From positions 1 through 64,000 of the forward strand of contig CACWZI010000004.1 of NCBI GenBank assembly GCA_902765305.1: a DNA stretch of 64,000 nt. Reading direction: 5' to 3'. Positions 52,884 through 60,667 of this stretch are shown one piece after another; position 1 is the first letter of the stretch, and the number at the start of each line of letters is the position of its first letter. Position numbers and translations under genes: made by a program. This DNA is from an uncultured Eubacteriales bacterium. Lineage in GTDB: Bacteria > Bacillota > Clostridia > Christensenellales > Aristaeellaceae. Under the pieces are notes generated by a model. It did not search any database, was not told where the DNA came from, and saw only the letters and a program-made list of their open reading frames with translations.

Positions 52884-55157
52884 ATGGATATCAGGGCACT
52901 GTTCTCGCTCGTCTTCGTCGCGCTGTCCGTGGCGCTTGCGGTGTGCGGGCTGATCGCTTTCCGGTCCAGGAAGCCCATCGGCGTGCCGTTGGGGCGCATG
53001 CTGCTTGCGCTGATCCCGCCGGTGGCCGGCAATCTGCTGATCATCAGCGCCACCACGAAGCTGCCCGCCACCATAGGCTGCTACCTGTATTACATCGGCA
53101 TCGACTTTACCGTCTTCAGCCTGCTGCGCTATATTCTGAGCTATTGCAACATCCCGTGGAAGGCCAACAAGGCCAGAGTGTTCGTGCTGAGCCTGCTGGG
53201 GCTGGATGTGTTTCAGCTGCTGGCCAACATCTTCTTCGGCCATGCCTTCAGCCTGGAGCGCATCGAGCTCTACGGGAAGCCCTATTACCGCATGGTGCCC
53301 TATCTGCCCCAGAACCTGCACCGGCTGTTGGTATACGGCGTGCTGGCTGCGGTGCTGGTGATCCTGCTGCTGAAGATGCTGCATTCCTCCCGCATCGCCT
53401 CCCGAAGGTATGCGGTGATATTCTTTACCCTTCTGGCCGTCATCATTTGGTGCTCGTTCTACGTCATCTCCCGCACGCCGCTGGATCGCTCGATGATCGG
53501 CTACGCGGCGTTCGGGCTGCTGGCGTTCTATTTTTCCCTCTATTACAAGCCCGTGCGGCTTCTGAACCGTATCATGATGGATATATCCGCCGAGCTTCCC
53601 GACTCGGTGTTCTTCTTTGACGATGTGGGCAGCTGCATCTGGCTGAACCGGGAGGCGCGCCGGCTGCTGGGCGTCGACGGGCAGGACATGGGCGAGGTGG
53701 CGGAGAAGCTGAAGCCCTTCAACGCGAGCGGGGAAGGAACGGACAGCTGGACCTCCAGTCTGGAGCTGGACGGGGATGAAGGCCGGCACTACTACGCGCT
53801 GGAGAAGCGCACCATACGGGACGCCCGGGGCTACGTGGACGGCTCCTTCCTCAGCATCCGCGACGACACCGAGGCCCAGCAGAACCTGATGCGGGAGGCC
53901 TATCGGGCGCGGCACGACGAGCTGACGGGGCTGTATACCCGGCCCTACCTGTATCACTGCATCAAGCAGCGGCTCTCCGGGGCTTCCGACGGGGCGTTCT
54001 GCCTCGTGTTCGTCAATATCAGCAATTTCAAGCTCATCAACGACGTCTTCGGGGTCAACTTCGGCGACGACGTATTGAAGCAGGTCGCGGACCTGCTTCG
54101 CGCGCTCGTGCCGCAGAGCGGCATCTACGGCCGACTCGCGGGGGATACCTTTGGCATCCTCGTGCCCGTGGCGGACTTCGACGCGGAGGCGATTGAAAGG
54201 CGTCTGTCCGGCTTTACCGTCGACACCGGCGAGATCGATTACCATGTGCTGATCCACATGGGCGTCTATGAGGTGAAGGATGCTTCGATGGAGGTCTCGG
54301 TGATGTTCGACCGGGCGCGGATCGCGGCGGCGGGGCTGCGCAACGACTACCACACCCACATCGCCTGGTACGACGACCGGATGCGCGACAACCTGCTCTG
54401 GGAGCAGCAGATCACCGGCGACCTGAAAAACGCGCTCACCGAGCGGCAGATCGTGCCCTATCTGCAGCCGCTGGTGGACGCGACGGGAAAGGTGGTCGGC
54501 GCGGAGGCGCTGGTCCGCTGGAACCATCCGGAATACGGCTTCCTGCCCCCGGCGCGGTTCATACCGATATTCGAGCAGAACGGCATGATCGCGGAGGTGG
54601 ACCGCTACATGTGGCGCTGCGCCTGCGCGCAGCTGGACCGGTGGCGGGACAACGACCTGTTCATCTCCGTCAACATCTCCCCGAAGGACTTCTACTTCAT
54701 GGATGTGACCTCGGAGTTCCGGGGATTGGTGAAGGAATACGGCGTCGACCCCGCCCGGCTGCGCCTGGAGATCACCGAGAACATCATGATCTCCGACGTG
54801 GAAAACAAGGTGCGCCTGCTGGCCGACCTGCGTCAGGCGGGCTTCATCGTGGAGATGGACGACTTCGGCAGCGGCTATTCCTCCCTCAACATGCTCAAGA
54901 ACATGCCCATCGACGTGATCAAGATCGACATGGTGTTCCTGCGCAGCTCCGAACAGGACGAGAAGTCCAGGATGATCCTGCGAAACATCATTCACATGTC
55001 CACCGACCTGAACATCGTTCCGCTGACCGAGGGCGTCGAGACGGAAAAGCAGTACGACGAGCTGTCCCAGATGGGCTGCAAGCTGTTCCAGGGCTACTTC
55101 TTCGCCAGGCCCATGACCGTGAGCGACTTCGAGGCGCAGTATGTCACCGCGGCGTGA
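52884..55157 (+). CDS. Membrane c-di-GMP phosphodiesterase with degenerate GGDEF
   Basis: This 757-residue protein has an N-terminal seven-helix sensor (about 1-225, 7TM histidine-kinase-type), a PAS-like region to about 335, a GGDEF domain whose signature reads RLAGDTF (417-423), and an EAL domain (about 500-750). The EAL has intact EALVRW (541-546), VNISPKDF, EITENIM, DDFGSGYSS and TEGVETE. The GGDEF cannot make c-di-GMP and may bind GTP as a sensor. Expected net activity is c-di-GMP hydrolysis. It is convergent with the AraC-type regulator 6 bp away. Confidence 0.93.
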   Translation: MDIRALFSLVFVALSVALAVCGLIAFRSRKPIGVPLGRMLLALIPPVAGNLLIISATTKLPATIGCYLYYIGIDFTVFSLLRYILSYCNIPWKANKARVFVLSLLGLDVFQLLANIFFGHAFSLERIELYGKPYYRMVPYLPQNLHRLLVYGVLAAVLVILLLKMLHSSRIASRRYAVIFFTLLAVIIWCSFYVISRTPLDRSMIGYAAFGLLAFYFSLYYKPVRLLNRIMMDISAELPDSVFFFDDVGSCIWLNREARRLLGVDGQDMGEVAEKLKPFNASGEGTDSWTSSLELDGDEGRHYYALEKRTIRDARGYVDGSFLSIRDDTEAQQNLMREAYRARHDELTGLYTRPYLYHCIKQRLSGASDGAFCLVFVNISNFKLINDVFGVNFGDDVLKQVADLLRALVPQSGIYGRLAGDTFGILVPVADFDAEAIERRLSGFTVDTGEIDYHVLIHMGVYEVKDASMEVSVMFDRARIAAAGLRNDYHTHIAWYDDRMRDNLLWEQQITGDLKNALTERQIVPYLQPLVDATGKVVGAEALVRWNHPEYGFLPPARFIPIFEQNGMIAEVDRYMWRCACAQLDRWRDNDLFISVNISPKDFYFMDVTSEFRGLVKEYGVDPARLRLEITENIMISDVENKVRLLADLRQAGFIVEMDDFGSGYSSLNMLKNMPIDVIKIDMVFLRSSEQDEKSRMILRNIIHMSTDLNIVPLTEGVETEKQYDELSQMGCKLFQGYFFARPMTVSDFEAQYVTAA

Positions 55158-55163
55158 GTGGAG

Positions 55164-55925
55164 TCATTCCCCATGGCTGGCGCTGTCCCGGAATTCGCCG
55201 GGCGTCTGGCCGGTCAGCTTCTTGAAATTCCTGGAAAAATGACCGAGGTCGCTGTAGCCGCACTGCTCGGCCACCTCGTGGATGCGCAGCCCGGAGCCCG
55301 CCAGCAGCTGGCGGGCCTTTTCAATGCGCATATTGTTCAGTATGTCCAGAAAGCTCTGGTTCGTGTGCCTGTTGATCAGCTTGGACAGGTGCCACTGGCT
55401 GACGTACACCTGCTCGGCCACGTCGCCGAGGCTCAGCCGCTCGGCGCAGTGGGCGCGCATGTAGTCCAGCGCCTGGCGCACGATGTAGTTGCCTGCCAGG
55501 CCCGCCGGGCCCGCCGGCTCTGCCGGCTCCGGCGCTTCCGTTTTTGGAAGGGCATCCAGCCGGGCGATCATCGCGTGGATGGCCTCGTCCAGCTCGTCCA
55601 TTTTGCTGGGCTTTAAGAGGTATCGGCACACGCCCAGGTTCAGCGCGGTCTGGGCGTATTCGAAGTCCCGGAAGGCCGTGAGCACGGTGATCTGCAGGTC
55701 GGGGAACTCGCTGCGCAGCGCCGCGACCATCGTGAGCCCGTCCATGTTGGGCATGCGAATGTCCGTCATCAGTATGTGGGGCTTCACCCGGCGCACCAGA
55801 TCCAGGCCTTCCCGTCCGTTGGACGCCGTGCCGCTGACCGCGCAGCCCAGCTTTTCCCAGGGCACCACCCGGGAAAGCCCTTCGAGGATCATGCGCTCGT
55901 CGTCCACCAGTACCACGCGATACAT
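55164..55925 (-). CDS. AraC-type response regulator (YesN-like)
   Basis: This 253-residue protein has a receiver (1-120; VVLVDDER, phospho-Asp in MTDIRMPNMDG, Lys in LLKPSK), a Pro/Ala-rich linker and a C-terminal AraC domain (about 150-250; LSLGDVAEQVYVSQWHLSKLIN, CGYSDLGHFSRNFKKLTGQTPGEFR). It pairs with the YesM-type kinase at 57313. ATG 55925 follows GGGAGGT. The 14-bp direct repeats ahead of the chitobiose-phosphorylase promoter (63131-63164) are its likely target, by inference. Confidence 0.92.
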   Translation of the reverse strand: MYRVVLVDDERMILEGLSRVVPWEKLGCAVSGTASNGREGLDLVRRVKPHILMTDIRMPNMDGLTMVAALRSEFPDLQITVLTAFRDFEYAQTALNLGVCRYLLKPSKMDELDEAIHAMIARLDALPKTEAPEPAEPAGPAGLAGNYIVRQALDYMRAHCAERLSLGDVAEQVYVSQWHLSKLINRHTNQSFLDILNNMRIEKARQLLAGSGLRIHEVAEQCGYSDLGHFSRNFKKLTGQTPGEFRDSASHGE

Positions 55926-55930
55926 GTTGA

Positions 55931-57124
55931 TTACCTCCCAGCCTCGAAGGGATTCAGCGCCATCACCTGCGCCCAGCATTCCTCCGGGGTCATATCGCCC
56001 GCGGCCACTGCCGGAACGCATTCCAGCAGCCATCGTTCGCGGGCGTTCTTGTTCATGTCGTCCTGTATGGGGCGCACCATCTCCGATGCCCGCGCCGCCA
56101 TGGCGTCGGCGGATCCGGCCAGTGCCCCCGTGATTTCAGAGGCGGCCAGGCGCTTCAGGTGGTCGGGCCGTGTCAGCCAGCTGAGCAGTGCCACCGCCGC
56201 GTCCCGCCTCGTGGGGTCGTCCCACACCCGGCGGGTCAGGTAGAAGCCCATGGACACGCCGCCGATGATCGCGCCGCCTTTGCCGTCGAGGGCGGGCATG
56301 GGCATCACCACGGTGGTGTCCATGCTTTCCCCGGACAGGGAATTGACGAACCAGCTGCCGTCGATCTGCATGGCGGCCTGCTTCTGCCGGAACAGCTCGC
56401 TGGTGACGGCCTCCGAGGTGCTCAGCGCGTTCTCCGGGAACGCGCCGAGGGTGTACAGGCGGCGGATCAGCGCCATGCCCCTGTACCAGCTCTCCGGGAC
56501 CTTGTCAGGCGTCGTCGGCCTTGCCGTGAAATCAGCGGGGCTGGAAGCGGCCAGCACCGCGCACTCGGCCAGGTAGTGGGGGATGTCCGACAGAGAAACG
56601 GCAATCGGCACGACGCCGGCTTCGCTGAAGATGGCGATGGCTTCCTCCAGGTGCGCCCAGCTGTCCGGCAGCGGCGCGCCGTACTGCTCGAACAGGTCGG
56701 TGTCCACGAACAGCCCTTCGAAGTAGGGTCGCAGGGGGATGGCGTAGACGTTGCCGTCCGCCTCACGGAGGATGTCGCTCTCGGGCAGAGCCAAGTCGGG
56801 ATAGGCGGCGTTGATCTCTGACAGGGGCACCATCTTGCGCAGGATTGGCGCGGAGTCGGCGCTGCACGCGAAGAAGAACAGCAGGTCCGGCTCGTCACCC
56901 GCCGCGAAGTCGCTCAATACGCTGGCCTTCCAGCTCTCGTCGCTGGTGCCGGAGCTGTCCTCCACCACGTTGCCGGTCTGCGCCTCGTATTCCCGCAGCA
57001 GCTCCACATAGGCCAGCGCAGAGGCGTCCGTGCCCCCGAAGGCGCTGACTGTGCGCAGGGATACGGCCCGGGCGGGGAGGGCGAGGCAGAGGGCGGCGAG
57101 TATCAGAGTGAGCGTTTTTTTCAT
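55931..57124 (-). CDS. Sugar-type ABC substrate-binding protein of the two-component locus
   Basis: This 397-residue family 1 extracellular binding protein has a signal peptide (1-20, ending ARA) without a lipobox. Typical regions are SDFAAGDEPDLLFFFA, YAIPLRPYFEGLFVDTDLFEQYG and IDGSWFVNSL. No permease genes lie nearby on this side. It is between kinase and response regulator, suggesting it presents sugar to the kinase sensor, as in three-component xylose systems. ATG 57124 is 8 nt after GGAGG. Confidence 0.88.
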   Translation of the reverse strand: MKKTLTLILAALCLALPARAVSLRTVSAFGGTDASALAYVELLREYEAQTGNVVEDSSGTSDESWKASVLSDFAAGDEPDLLFFFACSADSAPILRKMVPLSEINAAYPDLALPESDILREADGNVYAIPLRPYFEGLFVDTDLFEQYGAPLPDSWAHLEEAIAIFSEAGVVPIAVSLSDIPHYLAECAVLAASSPADFTARPTTPDKVPESWYRGMALIRRLYTLGAFPENALSTSEAVTSELFRQKQAAMQIDGSWFVNSLSGESMDTTVVMPMPALDGKGGAIIGGVSMGFYLTRRVWDDPTRRDAAVALLSWLTRPDHLKRLAASEITGALAGSADAMAARASEMVRPIQDDMNKNARERWLLECVPAVAAGDMTPEECWAQVMALNPFEAGR

Positions 57125-57181
57125 CGTTTCATCCTCCTGAGGTAATCTGCGTGAAAACTCATCTATGAATCGCCATCGCGG

Positions 57182-57247
57182 TGCAGCGGCGACCTGTAGC
57201 GGCGACCTGTAGCGGCGACCTGTAGCGGCGACCTGTAGCGGCGACCT
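57182..57247. repeat. 13-bp tandem repeat, about 5 copies
   Basis: Units TAGCGGCGACCTG repeat head to tail between the kinase and binding-protein genes. The unit is the end of the adjacent GTAGCGGCG palindromic element, so the array probably arose from slippage of that end. Confidence 0.93.
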
Positions 57248-57316
57248 GTAGCGGCGACTATCAGTCGCCACACGGGCATTTTGAGTTACCGGTGGCAGAC
57301 TGATAGTCGCCGCTAC
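57248..57316. repeat. GTAGCGGCG palindromic repeat, copy 3 (69 bp variant)
   Basis: It begins GTAGCGGCGACTATCAGTCG and ends with its complement CGCCGCTAC. The inner part differs from copies 1 and 2. Its end supplies the TAG stop (57313-57315, minus strand) of the kinase gene. Confidence 0.88.
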
Positions 57317-59031
57317 GGGCTGTCCTCCTGTGGCACGTCCAGCGTGACGTGGGTGTTGCCACCGGCGTCGGATTCCACGGCGATGTCGGCCTTGCCGCCG
57401 TAGATCAGGCGCAGACGGGTGCAGATGTTGGAAAGGCCGATGTGGGTCCCGCCCAGGCTGTCGCCCCGCAAGGCGGCGTCGATGCGCCTGCGGTCCTCCG
57501 GGGAGATGCCCTTGCCGCTGTTGACGACCTCCACCCGCAGACACGGGCCCAAGCGGCGACAGCACAGCCGGATCCCGCCGCCGCCCTCGGGGGCGATACC
57601 GTGCTCCACGGCGTTTTCGATCAGCGGCTGCAGGGTCAGCACCGGTACCGTGGCGCTCAGCGCGGCGTCGTCGATTTCCATCTGGGTGGTCAGCCGGTCG
57701 CCGTAGCTCAATCCCACGAAGTAGAAGTAGGCCTTAGCGACCTCCAGCTCCTCCCTTAAGGTCACGATGCGCCGGTCGTTTCTGGACATGCTGGCGTTCA
57801 GCAGCACGCTCAGCGATTCCACCATCGCCGAGATGGTCTCGGAGCCCTCGATCCGCGCCTCCCAGTTGATGGATTCCAGGGCGTTGTTGATGAAGTGGGG
57901 GTTGATGCGGCTCTGCATGGCCTGTATGCGGGCGTCCCGCAGGGCGATCTGCTCCTTGTAGGTCCTGTCGATCAGCTCCTCCAGCCGCAGGCTCATGCTG
58001 GTGAAGGCCTTGCCCAGGCGGCCCAGCTCGTCGTCCCCGTGCATGGGCACGGTGACGCCCAGCTCCCCGGCCTCGATGCGGCCCGACGCCTCCGACAGCA
58101 GCATGATGGGCCTGGAGATGCGCCGGTGGACGTACCACATGGTGATGCCCAGCACCGGCACAAGCAGGATCAGCAGCCCCGCCTGGAGTCGTCGGAAGCC
58201 GTCGATGCCGCCGTAGAGCCGCCGCCGGTCCAGCAGCAGGCCTGCGCGCATGGCGTAGTCCCGGCTGTCGCCAAACTGCGTGCAGGCGTACATCCCCACG
58301 GAGATGGGCGCGATCCGCCCCGGCTCGATGGCGCTCCAGTCCACCGCTTCGTCCATGCCAGAAACGCCCGACAGGTTGACCGCGTCCATGTCGTCCAGCC
58401 GCACGTCCAGCCGGGCGTCCCATCCTCGGGCGAGATCCAGCAGCGGGGCCAGCAGCTTCTCCCGGTCCAGCCCCAGCACCAGCATGCCGTAGGACTCCAT
58501 GCGCAGGTTCGTCAGGTTGCGCGCCAGGTACAGATCGCCGCCGATCTCAACAAAGCGGCATTGGGTGTCCAATGTTTCGCCCAACCGAAGCACCTGGGCG
58601 TGAGCCGTTGACTGGTAGCGGTTGGCGGCGTCGGTGCCGGAGCGGTTCACCAGCAGCAGCTGGGGCGCGTCCAGCGTGAACACCGCCGCGAAGGCGACCG
58701 CCGGTTCCCGACTGTATTTCCGCTCCACATACCCCCGGGCGGCGCGAAGAAAATCGCCGTCCGTGATGGCCCCGGCGTTGCGCTGGGCAATGGCGTTGTC
58801 CAGCTCGCCGTCATAGGTGGCGGCGCGGGCCAGCGTGACCACGCGGCTCAGGTTCTGGTCCGTCAGCAGCCGGGAAAATTCCATGCCGCTCAATAGCGCC
58901 GTCTCCGTCTTGGCCTGCTCGTCCCGGATCATCGTGCCGCCCATATAGAAGCCCAGCACCGTCGCCGGCAGCAGGTAGCAGATCAGCACGATCAACGTCA
59001 GCTGAGCGCTGATGGATTTGAGGATGCGCAT
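57313..59031 (-). CDS. YesM-type sensor histidine kinase
   Basis: This 572-residue kinase has TM1 (about 10-30), an extracytoplasmic sensor to about 280 and TM2. A HAMP domain follows (RPIMLLSEASGRIEAGELGVTVP), then a His_kinase domain with QSRINPHFINNALESINWEA (the usual FLYN reads FINN), and an ATPase domain with LQPLIENAVEHGI and GTHIGLSNI. It responds to extracellular sugar in this family. Its stop codon lies in the palindromic repeat. Partner: the AraC-type regulator at 55164. Confidence 0.92.
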   Translation of the reverse strand: MRILKSISAQLTLIVLICYLLPATVLGFYMGGTMIRDEQAKTETALLSGMEFSRLLTDQNLSRVVTLARAATYDGELDNAIAQRNAGAITDGDFLRAARGYVERKYSREPAVAFAAVFTLDAPQLLLVNRSGTDAANRYQSTAHAQVLRLGETLDTQCRFVEIGGDLYLARNLTNLRMESYGMLVLGLDREKLLAPLLDLARGWDARLDVRLDDMDAVNLSGVSGMDEAVDWSAIEPGRIAPISVGMYACTQFGDSRDYAMRAGLLLDRRRLYGGIDGFRRLQAGLLILLVPVLGITMWYVHRRISRPIMLLSEASGRIEAGELGVTVPMHGDDELGRLGKAFTSMSLRLEELIDRTYKEQIALRDARIQAMQSRINPHFINNALESINWEARIEGSETISAMVESLSVLLNASMSRNDRRIVTLREELEVAKAYFYFVGLSYGDRLTTQMEIDDAALSATVPVLTLQPLIENAVEHGIAPEGGGGIRLCCRRLGPCLRVEVVNSGKGISPEDRRRIDAALRGDSLGGTHIGLSNICTRLRLIYGGKADIAVESDAGGNTHVTLDVPQEDSP

Positions 59032-59046
59032 GGATGTTCATCCCTC

Positions 59047-60459
59047 TCACTTCAATCCCAAAAACCGCGCCGTCCTGCTCACCAGCGCCTCCGCCTGCGC
59101 CACCGTCTCGTCCTCGGCGAATATCCGCACCCGGGGTTCGGTGCCGCTGAAGCGGATGATGACCCATGCGCCGTCGAAGTACACCTTGCAGCCGTCCTCG
59201 TAGCTGACGCGCCGGATGGGCCGGTCGAAGTCGGGCAGCTCGTGATTCTCGAATACCCGCTTCTGTACCTCCGCCTTGTTTTGAGGGGTGAGGGGCCAGT
59301 CGTGTTCGGCCACGTGCAGCTCGCCGAATTCGTCGAAGATGTCCTGCACCAGCCGGGAAAGGGGTTTTCCGGCGACGGACAGCATTTCCACCAGCAGCGA
59401 TGCGGCATAGAGGCCGTCCTTGCCGAAGATGTGGCCCCGCACCGTCAGGCCGCCGGAGGACTCGCCGCCGATCAGGGCGTCGTAGCGCTGCATCCCGGCG
59501 GAGATGTGCTTGAAGCCCACGGGCACCTCGACGCACCTTTCACCGAACTTCTCCGCCACCCGGTCCAGCAGGTGGGTGGTGGCCACGTTGCGCACCGCCG
59601 CGCCCTTCCAGCCCTTGTATTTGAGCAGGTAGTAGTACAGCAGCACGATGATCTCGTTGGCGCTGACGTATCGGCCGTTTTCGTCGATCACGCCCAGCCT
59701 GTCCGCGTCGCCGTCGGTGGCGATGCCGATGTCGGCGTGGTGCTCCTGCACCTGGCGCTGCAGGTCCGCCAGCGTGTCCACCGTGGGGGCGGGCAGGCGG
59801 CGGCCAAAGAAGGCGTCGTGAGTGTCGTGGATCACGTCGATGTCGCAGCGGCTGGAGTACAGTATCGTCAAAAGGCCCGTCAGGCTCACGCCGTACATCG
59901 GGTCCAGCACGATCCGCGGCCTGCGCCTGCGGATGGCGGCGGTGTCGATCTTCTCGAGAATGGAATCCAGGTAGGCGTCCCGGGGATCCACGAAGGCGAT
60001 CTTGCCCTCCGCAAGGCCCTGCTCGAAGCGTATGTTTTGGATATCCGCCTCGGTCATCCCGTTGGCCTCGGCCTGGATATCGTCGGTGATTTCCTGCAGC
60101 GCGTCCCGGCCACCCCGGGTGAACAGCTTGATGCCGTTCCACACGGCGGGGTTGTGGCTGGCAGTGATGGCGGCGCCGTAGGGCAGGTTCCAGGACTTCA
60201 CCGTGTACATGATCTGGGGCGTGGGCGCGGAGAGGTTGACAAAATCCACCTTGACCCCCTCTGCCGCGATGGCCTCGGAGAACCAGATGGCCGCCTCCCG
60301 CGACAGGAAGCGCCGGTCGTAGCCGATGCAGATTTCCTTTTCGGAATCGGGCTCCCTTTGTATCCTGCGTCCCAGCGCCGCGGCGACGCGCTGGATGTTC
60401 AGCTTTGTGAACCCGTCGCCGATGATCGCCCGCCAGCCGCCTGTGCCGAATTGAATCAT
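59047..60459 (-). CDS. Phosphohexomutase (phosphoglucomutase/phosphomannomutase family)
   Basis: This 470-residue alpha-D-phosphohexomutase interconverts sugar 1- and 6-phosphates. Four signature loops are visible: catalytic Ser in TASHNP, metal loop DGDADR, sugar loop GGESSGG and phosphate loop RFSGTEPR. ATG 60459 follows AGGAGG. Downstream of chitobiose phosphorylase it could move GlcNAc-1-P or Glc-1-P into central metabolism. It is 15 bp from the kinase gene. Confidence 0.94.
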   Translation of the reverse strand: MIQFGTGGWRAIIGDGFTKLNIQRVAAALGRRIQREPDSEKEICIGYDRRFLSREAAIWFSEAIAAEGVKVDFVNLSAPTPQIMYTVKSWNLPYGAAITASHNPAVWNGIKLFTRGGRDALQEITDDIQAEANGMTEADIQNIRFEQGLAEGKIAFVDPRDAYLDSILEKIDTAAIRRRRPRIVLDPMYGVSLTGLLTILYSSRCDIDVIHDTHDAFFGRRLPAPTVDTLADLQRQVQEHHADIGIATDGDADRLGVIDENGRYVSANEIIVLLYYYLLKYKGWKGAAVRNVATTHLLDRVAEKFGERCVEVPVGFKHISAGMQRYDALIGGESSGGLTVRGHIFGKDGLYAASLLVEMLSVAGKPLSRLVQDIFDEFGELHVAEHDWPLTPQNKAEVQKRVFENHELPDFDRPIRRVSYEDGCKVYFDGAWVIIRFSGTEPRVRIFAEDETVAQAEALVSRTARFLGLK

Positions 60460-60484
60460 AGTGTCTGCCTCCTGTGATATTGGT

Positions 60485-60666
60485 AAATACTGATTTGTCG
60501 CGGAGCGACAAATCAGTAGTTAGGTTTTAGGTTATAGGTTTTAGGTGTTAGGGAAGGTAGAAATCCTGACGGATTTCTTTTTTTCAAAGGACCGAGAAAC
60601 GTAGTAACTACTGCCGTTAAACCTGAATACTGGTTTATCGAGCGTAGCTCGATAAATCAGTATTTG
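60485..60666. repeat. Nested palindromic repeat, copy f (core subtype 2, shortened)
   Basis: A 182-bp element. The left end carries TTAGGTTTTAGG tracts, then a subtype 2 core with GGACCGAGAAACGTAGTAAC. The core joins directly to AAACCTG and the right hairpin, so the right arm is deleted. It lies 1 bp from the stop codon of the chitobiose-phosphorylase gene, between that gene and the mutase. Confidence 0.9.
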
Positions 60667-60667
60667 T

